Positions 16,792 to 25,678 of a stretch of 64,000 nt of DNA are shown here, in pieces. Numbering within the stretch: position 1 is the stretch's first letter; each line of letters begins with the position of its first letter. The position numbers and the translations under genes were made by a program. The stretch is from Thalassobium sp. GTDB taxonomy: Bacteria > Pseudomonadota > Gammaproteobacteria > Pseudomonadales > Oceanobacteraceae. The notes below the pieces were generated by a model, which saw nothing but the letters and a program-made list of their open reading frames with translations, did no database searches and had not been told where the DNA came from. The stretch is from positions 434,001-498,000 of the forward strand of contig NVUW01000002.1 in the NCBI GenBank assembly GCA_002733205.1. The letters are read 5' to 3'.

Positions 16792-17952
16792 ATGGAGCTT
16801 TACCAGCAGGTCCGGTCACAGACACTCGTACTGTGCCAGCCGCTGAACGCCGCCGATCATGAATTACAGGCGGCCGAGTTTACCAGCCCGCTGAAATGGC
16901 ATCTGGCCCATACCAGCTGGTTCTTCGAAACCTTTCTGCTTAAACCCCATCGCCCTGATTATCAGGAATTTCACCCGCTGTTCGGCCATCTGTTTAACAG
17001 CTATTACAACGGCATCGGCCAGCCTTACCCGCGTGCTCAGCGCGGCCTGCTATCCCGCCCCACACTGGACGAGGTGCTGGCCTATCGCGCGCACATTGAT
17101 CAGGCGATGCAGCCCTTGCTGACTGACGCCAGCCTGCAGCCGCTGATCGAACTGGGGCTGAATCATGAACAGCAGCATCAGGAGCTGATGCTCACCGACC
17201 TGCTGTACTGCTGGGCAAAAAATCCGCTGGAACCTGTATATCAGCCAGCCATACAGCATTCTGCAGAACAGACAACGCTGAGCTGGCTGAGCTTGCCGGA
17301 AGGCATTGCCGAGATTGGTCACAGCGATTCGGTGTTTGCCTTCGATAACGAAACCCCTCGTCACCGCCAGTGGCTGGCGGGTGGAGAAATCGCCAGCCGT
17401 CTGGTGAGCAATGGCGAATACCTGCAGTTTGTGGAACAGGGCGGTTATCAGCAGCCGCAATGGTGGCTGGCCGATGGCTGGAGCTGGATCAGCAGCCTGC
17501 CACCGGAGGAACAGCAACCGCTTTACTGGCGCCAGCACAATAACGAATGGAGTGCATACGGCCTGGCCGGACGTCAGCCGCTCGACCCGCACGCGCCGCT
17601 TTGCCATATCAGCTTTTACGAAGCTGATGCTTACGCCCGCTGGGCCGGTGCGCGCCTGCCGACAGAAGCCGAATGGGAAAGCGCTGCACGGTTGTTTCCG
17701 CAACAGTTGCAGCAGCTGTTTGGTTGCCGCTGGCAGTGGACCGCCAGCCCTTATCAGCCTTATCCGGGGTACCGTCCTGCCGCCGGCGCGGTGGGCGAAT
17801 ACAACGGTAAATTTATGTGTAATCAGATGGTGTTGCGTGGCAGTTCCTGCGCCACGCCCGAAGGTCACGGCCGTATTACTTACCGCAACTTTTTCTACCC
17901 CCATGAGCGCTGGCAGTTTACCGGCCTGCGCTTAGCCCGCGACACCGCATAA
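16792..17952 (+). CDS. egtB: Ergothioneine biosynthesis sulfoxide synthase EgtB
   Basis: EgtB is a non-heme iron enzyme that joins a thiol (gamma-glutamylcysteine or cysteine) to hercynine with O2. The 386-residue protein has an N-terminal DinB-like helical domain with the iron-ligand histidines WHLAH (37/40) and NHEQQHQE (125/129). A C-terminal formylglycine-generating-enzyme-like domain follows ([24 protein letters not shown]). egtD lies downstream, so the pair should make ergothioneine, an antioxidant. No egtA, egtC or egtE is present nearby, which is usual for the short bacterial pathway, where cleavage is done elsewhere. OvoA is less likely because it is fused to its methyltransferase. 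Confidence 0.88.
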   Translation: MELYQQVRSQTLVLCQPLNAADHELQAAEFTSPLKWHLAHTSWFFETFLLKPHRPDYQEFHPLFGHLFNSYYNGIGQPYPRAQRGLLSRPTLDEVLAYRAHIDQAMQPLLTDASLQPLIELGLNHEQQHQELMLTDLLYCWAKNPLEPVYQPAIQHSAEQTTLSWLSLPEGIAEIGHSDSVFAFDNETPRHRQWLAGGEIASRLVSNGEYLQFVEQGGYQQPQWWLADGWSWISSLPPEEQQPLYWRQHNNEWSAYGLAGRQPLDPHAPLCHISFYEADAYARWAGARLPTEAEWESAARLFPQQLQQLFGCRWQWTASPYQPYPGYRPAAGAVGEYNGKFMCNQMVLRGSSCATPEGHGRITYRNFFYPHERWQFTGLRLARDTA

Positions 17953-18015
17953 CGCCCTGAAAACAATATAAAACCGATGACACCACACAACGGATGGCAT
18001 TACGGGAGACACGGT

Positions 18016-18978
18016 ATGAAACGACAGGCATTGCAGGTTTTCGATCACTTACCCGCACCACTGGATCTGCGCGAAGAAGTTCTGAAAGGATTGGCACAAC
18101 GGCAGAAAACGTTGCCAGCCAAACTGTTTTACGATGAGCGCGGCTCACAGTTGTTCGAGGCGATTACCGCGCTGCCGGAATACTATCTGACCCGTACCGA
18201 AATTGGCTTGCTGCGCCAGCACGGCGGTGAGATTGCACGCATCGTCGGTGCCGGCAGTGTGCTGCTGGAATACGGTGCCGGGGCCAGTCTTAAAATCCGT
18301 TTGCTGTTAGAAGCACTGCGCCCGGATTGCTACGTGCCGATGGACATCAGCCGTGAGTTTTTATTGGCCGCCGCGCAGCGTCTGCTGGACGACTATGACT
18401 GGCTGAGTATTTATGCCGCCTGTGTGGATTACAGCCAGCCGCTCAGTCTGCCGCGTCAGATTGAACAAGCCGAACGCAAATTGGGATTTTTCCCCGGCTC
18501 CAGCCTGGGCAATTTCACGCCGCCGGAAGCGCAGCAGTTTTTACAGCGCGTGCGCCAGACGCTCGGGCGTGGCAGTTATTTTCTGCTCGGCGTGGATCTG
18601 GAAAAAGATGCGGCGGTGCTGGAAGCCGCCTATAACGATCAGCAGGGGGTGACGGCGGCCTTTAATAAAAACATGCTGCGCCATCTGAATCAGACCTTAA
18701 GTGCCGGATTTGACGAACAGCGTTTCCGCCACGAGGCACGTTATAACGCTGAACAATCCAGAATAGAAATGCACCTGATCAGTGAGGTTGATCAGGTACT
18801 CAATGTCGGAGGTCGTCAGATCGCGTTGCGTAAAGGCGAAAGTATCCACACCGAAAATTCCTGTAAATACCATCCGGAACGATTGCAGCAGATGGCTCAG
18901 ACCGCCGGTTTTGACACCCGCCGGATATGGACCGATGAACGCGGCTACTTTGCTCTGTTGTTGCTGCAGGGCGTGTAA
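18016..18978 (+). CDS. egtD: L-histidine N-alpha-methyltransferase EgtD
   Basis: EgtD trimethylates histidine to hercynine using three S-adenosylmethionine molecules, the first step of ergothioneine synthesis. The protein has the EgtD start region LPAKLFYDERGSQLFEAI, an SAM-binding loop LLEYGAGASLK and PMDIS, then FFPGSSLGNF and the late motif SIHTENSCKY. I chose ATG at 18016 (320 residues, the usual length), preceded by GGGAG at 18004-18008; an upstream ATG at 17977 has no ribosome site. It lies 63 bp after egtB and is co-directional. Confidence 0.92.
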   Translation: MKRQALQVFDHLPAPLDLREEVLKGLAQRQKTLPAKLFYDERGSQLFEAITALPEYYLTRTEIGLLRQHGGEIARIVGAGSVLLEYGAGASLKIRLLLEALRPDCYVPMDISREFLLAAAQRLLDDYDWLSIYAACVDYSQPLSLPRQIEQAERKLGFFPGSSLGNFTPPEAQQFLQRVRQTLGRGSYFLLGVDLEKDAAVLEAAYNDQQGVTAAFNKNMLRHLNQTLSAGFDEQRFRHEARYNAEQSRIEMHLISEVDQVLNVGGRQIALRKGESIHTENSCKYHPERLQQMAQTAGFDTRRIWTDERGYFALLLLQGV

Positions 18979-19077
18979 ATACTGCGCAAGGAGGATACCC
19001 GTCAGCCGCACCGTTGCTGGACAGGCATCGCAGGCCCGTTAGAATAGCCGCCACTATTTTCTGTGGATATTGCTGTT

Positions 19078-20442
19078 ATGACACTGGCCGTCGTTACCCT
19101 GGCTGCGGGCAAAGGCTCGCGTATGAAATCCGACCTGCCAAAGGTGCTGCACCCGCTGGCGGGTCAGCCGATGCTGGCGCATGTGCTGCGCAGCGCCTCA
19201 GCGCTGGCCGATGCCCGTCTGCATGTGGTGATCGGACACGGGGCTGATGTAGTGAAAGAACAGATCACGGATTTTCCGCTGACCTGGGCACTGCAAAGTG
19301 AACAGAAAGGCACCGGCCATGCGGTGGCGATGGCCATGCCTGACGTTGATCCGGCATCCACCGTGTTGGTGCTGTACGGCGATGTCCCGTTAATACGCAA
19401 CGAAACCCTGCAGAAGCTGCTTAATGAAACCCACGACGGCCATGCTCTGGCCTTGCTGACGGTTGAACTGGCCGATCCGAATGGCTACGGCCGTATCGTG
19501 CGCGATGATGCCGGTAATATTCTCTCCATTGTTGAACACAAAGATGCCAGCGACCTGCAGCGTAAAATCCGTGAGGTGAACACCGGTATTCTGGCGGTGT
19601 CGGCGGCGTTGCTGAATGAGTGGTTGCCAAAGCTGTCCGCCAATAATGCACAGGGCGAGTACTACCTGACCGATGTGATTGCCATGGCGGTGGAACAGGG
19701 TGTGGCGGTACGTGCGATTCATCCGCAGGATGAATACGAAGTGCAGGGTGTGAATGACCGTCTGCAACTGGCCGGTCTGGAACGCGTTTATCAGCGCCAG
19801 CTGGCGGATCAGCTGCTGCGCGATGGCGTCTCGCTGGCTGATCCGGCGCGCATCGACATCCGCGGTACCCTGACTGTTGGTAATGATGTGCGAATCGACG
19901 TGGGCTGTGTGTTTGAAGGTGATGTGGTACTGGAAGACGGCGTACAGATCGGCCCGTACTGCGTGATTAAAAACAGCCGCATCGGGCAGGGCTGTGAGAT
20001 TGAATGTTATTCCATGATCGATCAGGCGCTGGTGGCCGCTGACTGCCACGTTGGCCCATACGCGCGTCTGCGCCCGGGCGCCGAGCTGCATAACGGCGCC
20101 AAGGTCGGTAACTTCTGCGAAGTGAAAAAGTCGGTGATCGGTGAAGGTTCCAAGGTCAATCATCTGACCTATATCGGCGATGCTGAGATCGGTAAAGACG
20201 TGAACGTCGGTGCGGGCACCATCACCTGCAATTACGATGGCGTAAACAAGTTTAAAACCGAAATCGGCGACAACGCCTTTATCGGTTCCAATTCATCGCT
20301 GGTGGCTCCGGCCAAAATCGGCGCAGGCGCAACGGTCGCCGCGGGTTCGGTGATCACTAAAGAAGTGGCTGAGGGAGAGCTGGCCGTGGCACGCGGTAAG
20401 CAGCGCAACGTGACTGGCTGGGCGCGTCCGGTTAAGCAGTAA
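19078..20442 (+). CDS. glmU: Bifunctional UDP-GlcNAc pyrophosphorylase / GlcN-1-P acetyltransferase
   Basis: GlmU acetylates glucosamine-1-phosphate and then uridylates it to UDP-GlcNAc, completing the route begun by GlmS. The N-terminal uridyltransferase domain shows LAAGKGSRMKSDLPK at 8-22. The C-terminal left-handed beta helix (from about 250) is made of hexapeptide repeats and carries RLRPGAEL, KNxxIG-like and AGTITCNYDG motifs. ATG at 19078 gives 454 residues, the Pseudomonas length; a GTG at 19063 is the alternative. Unlike Pseudomonas, it is not beside glmRS but about 11 kb away. Confidence 0.96.
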   Translation: MTLAVVTLAAGKGSRMKSDLPKVLHPLAGQPMLAHVLRSASALADARLHVVIGHGADVVKEQITDFPLTWALQSEQKGTGHAVAMAMPDVDPASTVLVLYGDVPLIRNETLQKLLNETHDGHALALLTVELADPNGYGRIVRDDAGNILSIVEHKDASDLQRKIREVNTGILAVSAALLNEWLPKLSANNAQGEYYLTDVIAMAVEQGVAVRAIHPQDEYEVQGVNDRLQLAGLERVYQRQLADQLLRDGVSLADPARIDIRGTLTVGNDVRIDVGCVFEGDVVLEDGVQIGPYCVIKNSRIGQGCEIECYSMIDQALVAADCHVGPYARLRPGAELHNGAKVGNFCEVKKSVIGEGSKVNHLTYIGDAEIGKDVNVGAGTITCNYDGVNKFKTEIGDNAFIGSNSSLVAPAKIGAGATVAAGSVITKEVAEGELAVARGKQRNVTGWARPVKQ

Positions 20443-20451
20443 GTACAGACC

Positions 20452-20474
20452 GCAGGAGCCGCTCTGGCTCCTGC
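20452..20474 (+). terminator. Hairpin between glmU and the thioesterase gene
   Basis: GCAGGAGCC (20452-20460) pairs with GGCTCCTGC (20466-20474) across a 5-base loop, followed by a short T-rich stretch. It lies between convergent genes and probably ends glmU transcripts. Confidence 0.65.
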
Positions 20475-20488
20475 TATTTCAGCCGTCC

Positions 20489-20932
20489 TCAGCGCGGAAC
20501 GCGGCGGATACGCCCGGTTTCATCGATAGCAACATACACAAACACGGCGTCGACTACCTTGCGCCGTTCCACTTCGTTCGGATTCTGCGTCCACACTTCG
20601 ATAGCGATGCGGATGGAAGAGGTGCCGATATCCAGCAGGCGGGTATAAAAACACACGGCCGCGCCGATGCGAATCGGTGACATAAACACCACCGACTCCA
20701 ATGCAACGTTCGCAATCCGGCCCTGAGCCAGACGGCTGGCGACGCTTTCGGCAGCGTGGTCCATTTGCGCGACTACCCAGCCACCGCTGATATCGCCATG
20801 AACATTGGTTTCACTGCGGGTGGGAATCAGGCGCAGGGCCAGCTCGCCTTCGGGGGTTGGCTCGCAGTCTTCACGGACATCTTCAGGGGAGTGCTCGTGG
20901 GAATGGTCGACGGCGTCCTTTATCGGATCCAT
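20489..20932 (-). CDS. Acyl-CoA thioesterase, YciA-like hotdog protein
   Basis: This 147-residue single-hotdog protein hydrolyses acyl-CoA thioesters. It shows the YciA/acyl-CoA hydrolase pattern: GDISGGWVVAQMDHAAESVA (about 46-65) containing the catalytic Asp, then VVFMSPIRIGAAVCFYT and RKVVDAVFVYVAID. The first 30 residues are acidic and His-rich and look disordered. The gene lies downstream of the TRAP genes on the same strand but 95 bp away, with a hairpin between them, so it is probably separate. Confidence 0.85.
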   Translation of the reverse strand: MDPIKDAVDHSHEHSPEDVREDCEPTPEGELALRLIPTRSETNVHGDISGGWVVAQMDHAAESVASRLAQGRIANVALESVVFMSPIRIGAAVCFYTRLLDIGTSSIRIAIEVWTQNPNEVERRKVVDAVFVYVAIDETGRIRRVPR

Positions 20933-21022
20933 GGGGCTCTACCTGGTTGGAATTATTTTGTGCGGAGTGTACTGGTTTTCTGCCCCCAGCACATCCGCTG
21001 CCAATACGACTTTAGCGGCAGG

Positions 21023-21048
21023 CCGGATCAGCCATAGAGCTGATCCGG
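21023..21048 (-). terminator. Hairpin at the 3' end of the TRAP large-permease gene
   Basis: CCGGATCAGC (21023-21032) pairs with GCTGATCCGG (21039-21048) across a 6-base loop and spans the stop codon at 21028-21030. It lacks a U-tract, so it may protect the RNA or slow polymerase rather than terminate alone. Confidence 0.4.
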
Positions 21049-22404
21049 TAACCAAGTGGCCAATTGCGGGAAGATGGCCAGCAGCAGCAGGATCAACAGC
21101 TGAATGGCAATAAAAGGCATGACGCCGCGATAAATGGTGCGGGTGGCAATTTCTTTTGGCGCTACACCACGCAGGTAAAACAGGGCAAAACCAAAGGGTG
21201 GCGTGAGGAATGAGGTCTGCAGATTAATGGCAATCATAATGCCCAGCCAGACCGGGTCGACGCCCATCATCAGCAGTACCGGCGCAACAATTGGCACCAC
21301 CACAAAGGTGATCTCGATAAAATCGAGAATAAAGCCGAGCAGGAAGATCACCAGCATTACGATCAGCATGGCACTGAACACGCCACCTGGCAGGCTGGTA
21401 AAGGCCGAATGCACCAACTCTTCGCCACCAAAACCGCGGAATACCAGCGAGAACAGCGCAGCCCCGATAAAGATCAGGAATACCATGCTGGTGACCTGCA
21501 GGGTGGCATCCATCACTTCTTTTAAACGCGCAATATCAAACTCGCGGTAAGCAATGGCCAGCAGCAGGGCGCCACCGGCACCGATACCGGCGGCTTCGGT
21601 GGGGGTAGCAATACCGGTCAGAATTGAGCCGAGCACGGCGATAATCAGCGCCAGTGGTGGCAGCAACCCTTTGAGTAATTCGAGCACAAAAGCGCTGTCC
21701 AGTGGTGGCCGGTCACTGACGGCCGGTGCGGCTTGTGGACGGAACAGAGCCACCAGACCGATGTACAGCAGATAAGCGGCAACCAGCATCAGGCCGGGGA
21801 TCAGTGCACCAACAAATAAATCGGCCACTGAGATGGTTTCCGGGCTGAAAATACCCATCTTCAATTGCGCCTGCTGGTACGAACTGGACAGCACATCGCC
21901 AAGAATAATCAGCGCCGTCGATGGTGGAATAATTTGCCCCAGCGTGCCGGTTGCGCAGATGTTGCCGGTTGCCAGCGCCGGGCTGTAGCCCTGACGCAGC
22001 ATGGTCGGTAACGAGATCAGGCCCATGGTCACTACGGTGGCACCGATAATGCCGGTGCTGGCCGCCATCAGCATGCCAACAATCACCACGGAAAAGCCCA
22101 GACCACCGCGCACCGGGCCGAACAGCAGGCCCATATTGCGCAGCAGACGTTCGGCAATGCGCGACTTCTCCAGCATTACGCCCATAAACACAAACAGCGG
22201 CACCGCGATCAGAATCTGGTTGCTGAGAATGCCGAACATACGGTTCGGCAGCGCATGCAGGAAGGCATCATCCAGCGTACCGGTTAATACGCCGACACCG
22301 GCAAACAGCAGCGAGGTACCGGCCAGCGTGAAGGCCACCGGAAAGCCACACATCAGTACGAGGCAGACCAGCACAAATAACAGCAGCGGCATTAATTCAG
22401 CCAT
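21028..22404 (-). CDS. TRAP transporter large permease subunit (DctM-like)
   Basis: DctM is the 12-helix ion-coupled channel of tripartite ATP-independent periplasmic transporters for organic acids or similar solutes. The 458-residue protein shows the family features GFPVAFTLAGTSLLF at the N terminus, ATGIIGATVVTMGLISLP and LQTSFLTPPFGFALFYLRG near the end. I chose ATG at 22404 (MAELMPLL), which overlaps the small-subunit stop by 8 bp; upstream Met at 22437 would overlap 41 bp. The usual binding protein DctP is not encoded beside it. Confidence 0.92.
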   Translation of the reverse strand: MAELMPLLLFVLVCLVLMCGFPVAFTLAGTSLLFAGVGVLTGTLDDAFLHALPNRMFGILSNQILIAVPLFVFMGVMLEKSRIAERLLRNMGLLFGPVRGGLGFSVVIVGMLMAASTGIIGATVVTMGLISLPTMLRQGYSPALATGNICATGTLGQIIPPSTALIILGDVLSSSYQQAQLKMGIFSPETISVADLFVGALIPGLMLVAAYLLYIGLVALFRPQAAPAVSDRPPLDSAFVLELLKGLLPPLALIIAVLGSILTGIATPTEAAGIGAGGALLLAIAYREFDIARLKEVMDATLQVTSMVFLIFIGAALFSLVFRGFGGEELVHSAFTSLPGGVFSAMLIVMLVIFLLGFILDFIEITFVVVPIVAPVLLMMGVDPVWLGIMIAINLQTSFLTPPFGFALFYLRGVAPKEIATRTIYRGVMPFIAIQLLILLLLAIFPQLATWLPDQLYG

Positions 22405-22939
22405 AGTGCTTTTCCACCTCCGCGGCTTCATGTGCATCGGTATGCGGCACGAAGGTATTGGCCAGCTCGGCCAGCGCCTGCAGAATAATCAGCAGCGGCA
22501 GGGCGACGATCAGGCTTTTGAGCAGATAAACAAAGGGCAGGCCGCCGGTTTCCGGCGATTTTTCGCCAATGGCCCAGGCGTTGGCCACGTAATCCCAGCT
22601 GACCCAGAGCATAAACAGACAGACCGGCAGCACCAGTAGCACAATGCCGAGACGGTCGACCCAGGCCTGACGCTGTGGCGACCAGTTGCGGTAGAACACA
22701 TCCACCCGCACATGTCCGCCCTGCTGCCAGGTATAGGCGGCGCCCAGCATAAACAGCGACGCATGCAGATACATCACCGCTTCCTGTAAGGCAATGGACG
22801 GGATATTGAAGCTGTAGCGCAGCACGACCACCAGACAGGAAAAGATCACCATCAGCAATGACAGCCAGCGTACGGATTCGCCGATAAGCCGGGTGAGCCG
22901 GTTCAGTTGTAGCAGGGAATTCAGCAGGTTCTGGATCAT
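22397..22939 (-). CDS. TRAP transporter small permease subunit (DctQ-like)
   Basis: This 180-residue protein has four hydrophobic helices and the DctQ-family pattern: RWLSLLMVIFSCLVVVLRY, a short ALQEAVMYLHASLFMLGAAYTW segment (catalogued as the QEA motif) and HVRVDVFY. It binds DctM and is needed for uptake. It is the first gene of a two-gene operon with overlapping ends. No periplasmic binding protein is seen in either flank, so the substrate cannot be inferred. Confidence 0.9.
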   Translation of the reverse strand: MIQNLLNSLLQLNRLTRLIGESVRWLSLLMVIFSCLVVVLRYSFNIPSIALQEAVMYLHASLFMLGAAYTWQQGGHVRVDVFYRNWSPQRQAWVDRLGIVLLVLPVCLFMLWVSWDYVANAWAIGEKSPETGGLPFVYLLKSLIVALPLLIILQALAELANTFVPHTDAHEAAEVEKHYG

Positions 22940-23032
22940 CGGGTGCTCTTATTATAGGCGGTAGAACAAGGGCGCAGCAGGCCCGGGCGGCGCATTATAC
23001 CCACAGAACATGCGGCTTGCAGCCCGATTCCC

Positions 23033-23106
23033 GTGTCACACAACTGTCATGGTGTTGTAATAAATTGCCTGCCTGTCATATTTCTGTAACATTGCGCTCC
23101 AATAAT
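23033..23106 (+). promoter_or_regulatory. Tandem Pho boxes and promoter of pstS
   Basis: GTGTCACACAACTGTCAT (23033-23050) and CTGTCATATTTCTGTAAC (23073-23090) each match the 18-bp PhoB box, built from 7-bp CTGTCAT repeats spaced by 4. The second box takes the place of a -35; AATAAT at 23101-23106 is 10 bp further on, the standard spacing for a PhoB-dependent -10. The pst operon should therefore be induced by phosphate starvation. Confidence 0.88.
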
Positions 23107-23172
23107 CACGTTCATCCAATAGCCAACGCTGTTCCTGGATTGGTAACAACCGGAATACAAAAGGAAGCAAAG

Positions 23173-24216
23173 ATGAAAAAAGCTCTGTTAGCTGGCGCCG
23201 CAATGCTGGCCTCTGTCGTAAGTGTTACGGCTCACGCCGAACGTGATTACATCAGCATCGTGGGTTCCTCCACGGTTTACCCGTTCTCTACCGTTGTGGC
23301 TGAGCGTTTTGGTAAATCGACTAACTTCCGCACGCCTAAAGTTGAATCCACCGGTTCCGGCGGCGGTCTGAAGCTGTTCTGTTCTGGTGTGGGCGACGCA
23401 ACGCCGGATATCACCAACGCTTCCCGTGCGATCAAATCGTCTGAAATTGAACTGTGTGCCAAAAACGGCGTAACCGACATCGTTGAAGTGATGATTGGTT
23501 ACGACGGTATCGTATTCGCTAACACGGCGGCGGCTCCGCACATGGAACTGACCCGTAAAGATATGTACCTGGCGCTGGCGAAAATGGTTCCTGCGCAAGA
23601 CGGTTCCGACACGCTGATCGAAAACCCGTACAAAACCTGGAAAGACGTAAACCCTGTTCTGCCTGCCAAGAAAATCGAAGTTCTGGGGCCACCGCCAACG
23701 TCCGGTACCCGCGATGCTTTCGTTGAATTGGCTATGGAAGGTGGGTGTAAAGCATTCCCATTCATCAAAGCGATGAAAGACAGCGACAAGAACAAATACA
23801 AAGCGGTATGTCACGGTCTGCGTGAAGATGGCGCTTATGTTGAAGCGGGTGAAAACGACAACCTGATCGTACAGAAACTGGTTGCTAACCCGGATGCATT
23901 CGGCATCTTCGGTTTCAGCTTCCTGGAGCAGAATGCAGATAAAGTGCAGGGTTCAACGGTTGACGGTAAACTGCCGACCTTTGACGCGATCTCTGATGGT
24001 TCTTACCCGGTCAGCCGTTCACTGTTCTTCTACGTTAAGAAGGCACATGTCGGCGTAATCCCTGGTATCGAAGAGTATCTGGCTGAATTCACCTCTGAAC
24101 GTGCGATGGGTGAAGAGGGTTACCTGGCCGATAAAGGTATGATCCCGATGACTGATAAAGAACGTACCCGTGTTCTGAAAACAGTAAAAAATCTGACGCC
24201 GCTGGCCGCTAAGTAA
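23173..24216 (+). CDS. pstS: Phosphate-binding protein PstS
   Basis: PstS binds periplasmic phosphate with high affinity for the PstCAB importer. The 347-residue precursor has a signal peptide to about residue 23 (VTAHA-E), then the family motif IVGSSTVYPFS, which begins the phosphate site, VESTGSGGG and PTSGTRDAF. I chose ATG at 23173, preceded by AAGGAAG at 23161-23167; a longer open frame from 23017 would run through the Pho boxes. It belongs to the PBP-like PstS branch found in Pseudomonas (PA5369). A hairpin follows before pstC, which favours high PstS output. Confidence 0.95.
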   Translation: MKKALLAGAAMLASVVSVTAHAERDYISIVGSSTVYPFSTVVAERFGKSTNFRTPKVESTGSGGGLKLFCSGVGDATPDITNASRAIKSSEIELCAKNGVTDIVEVMIGYDGIVFANTAAAPHMELTRKDMYLALAKMVPAQDGSDTLIENPYKTWKDVNPVLPAKKIEVLGPPPTSGTRDAFVELAMEGGCKAFPFIKAMKDSDKNKYKAVCHGLREDGAYVEAGENDNLIVQKLVANPDAFGIFGFSFLEQNADKVQGSTVDGKLPTFDAISDGSYPVSRSLFFYVKKAHVGVIPGIEEYLAEFTSERAMGEEGYLADKGMIPMTDKERTRVLKTVKNLTPLAAK

Positions 24217-24243
24217 GCTGCAGGCGCGGCCGGAAGACACGCG

Positions 24244-24274
24244 GCAAAAGCCGAGGCAGCGCCTCGGCTTTTGC
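24244..24274 (+). terminator. Attenuator-type hairpin between pstS and pstC
   Basis: GCAAAAGCCGAGGC (24244-24257) pairs perfectly with GCCTCGGCTTTTGC (24261-24274): a 14-bp stem with a 3-base loop. Placed 27 bp after the pstS stop, it could reduce transcription into pstC or protect pstS mRNA, giving more binding protein than permease. Confidence 0.7.
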
Positions 24275-24304
24275 ATGTCACAACCACTTAAAGATCAATG
24301 ACCC

Positions 24305-25678
24305 ATGAATTACAGTAGCTTGATCATTGCGGTTCTGATTCTTCTCGGCGGAGCCTATCTGCTGGGACGGAACCGGGCCCGGGCAATTGCCAGCCAAGGC
24401 ATACGCCTGCACTCACTGCCAACTCACTACGGTGCGTTGATGGCCCTGTGGACGGGCCTGCCGCCTTTGTTATTGCTGCTTATCTGGGGTTTGGCCGAAG
24501 CGCCAATCATTGATCATCTGCTGATCGCCCAGTTGCCGGAAGCCATTCAGCAGGGCACTTCGTCGGAAATTCAGCTGACCATCAGCAAAGTCCATAATCT
24601 GGCGATTGGTGCGGGTATTGATGCAGCGCCGGAACTTGAACCAGCGGTGCGTCACCTGATCGATCTGCAACAGCGCACGCTGCTGCTGCACAGCGGTATG
24701 GTGTTGTCGCTGGCGCTGCTGGGTATTGCCTTAACCTGGCGCCGGATCAAAGCCGACATGCGCGCCCGCACCGAAGTGGAAAGCATTGTCCGCCGTCTGC
24801 TGTTTGCCAGCTCCGGTGTCGCGGTACTGACAACCCTCGGTATTCTGGCCTCAGTTCTGTACGAAGCCTGGCAGTTCTTCGGTAAAGTCAGCCCGTTTGA
24901 ATTCCTGTTCGGCACCACCTGGTCGCCGCAGGTGGCCTTGCGCGCTGACCAGTCCGGTTCTTCCGGCAGCTTCGGTGCGGTACCGCTGTTTGCCGGTACC
25001 CTGCTTATTTCGTTGATCGCGATGTTTATTGCCGTGCCTGTTGGTCTGATGGCAGCTATTTATTTATCCGAATACGCCACGCCGACTATTCGCCAGTACG
25101 CCAAGCCGGCGCTGGAGATTCTGGCTGGTATTCCTACCGTGGTGTACGGCTTCTTTGCCGCATTGACCGTGGCTCCGGTGATCCGTGAATTGGGTGAATC
25201 GATGGGTCTGGCGGTGTCATCAGAAAGTGCGCTGGCCGCCGGTCTGGTGATGGGCATCATGATTATTCCGTTCGTTTCTTCTTTATCCGATGACGTTATC
25301 AACGCCGTGCCGCAATCGTTGCGTGATGGCAGTTACGGTCTGGGTGCCACCAAAAGTGAAACCGTTAAAGAAGTGGTTATACCTGCGGCTCTGCCCGGTA
25401 TCGTGGGTGCCATTATGCTGGCCGTATCGCGTGCCATTGGTGAAACCATGATTGTAGCGATGGCGGCTGGTCTGGCTGCGAACCTGACGGCTAACCCGCT
25501 GGATTCCGTGACCACCGTAACCGTACAGATCGTAACGCTGCTGGTGGGCGATCAGGAATTCGATTCACCGAAAACACTGGCGGCCTTTGCGCTGGGACTG
25601 GTGCTGTTCCTGGTGACCCTGGTGCTGAATTTTGTGGCTCTGAAAGTCGTACAGAAATATCGGGAACAATATGACTAA
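24305..25678 (+). CDS. pstC: Phosphate ABC transporter permease PstC
   Basis: This 457-residue permease is longer than E. coli PstC (about 319), with an extra N-terminal region. Helices at about 5-20 and 36-58 flank a periplasmic stretch, and another helix follows near 130. The core BPD_transp_1 domain (from about 235) shows AIYLSEYATPTIRQYAKPALE, the VVYGFFAALTVAP loop and the EAA motif SLRDGSYGLGATKSETV. It forms the membrane channel with PstA. Its stop overlaps the pstA start by 8 bp. Confidence 0.93.
   Translation: MNYSSLIIAVLILLGGAYLLGRNRARAIASQGIRLHSLPTHYGALMALWTGLPPLLLLLIWGLAEAPIIDHLLIAQLPEAIQQGTSSEIQLTISKVHNLAIGAGIDAAPELEPAVRHLIDLQQRTLLLHSGMVLSLALLGIALTWRRIKADMRARTEVESIVRRLLFASSGVAVLTTLGILASVLYEAWQFFGKVSPFEFLFGTTWSPQVALRADQSGSSGSFGAVPLFAGTLLISLIAMFIAVPVGLMAAIYLSEYATPTIRQYAKPALEILAGIPTVVYGFFAALTVAPVIRELGESMGLAVSSESALAAGLVMGIMIIPFVSSLSDDVINAVPQSLRDGSYGLGATKSETVKEVVIPAALPGIVGAIMLAVSRAIGETMIVAMAAGLAANLTANPLDSVTTVTVQIVTLLVGDQEFDSPKTLAAFALGLVLFLVTLVLNFVALKVVQKYREQYD

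Noticed and set aside
18988-18996. AAGGAGGAT, a perfect ribosome-binding sequence after egtD
   Set aside because: No start codon lies within 5-15 bases downstream, and the frame stops quickly; likely chance or the remnant of a lost gene.
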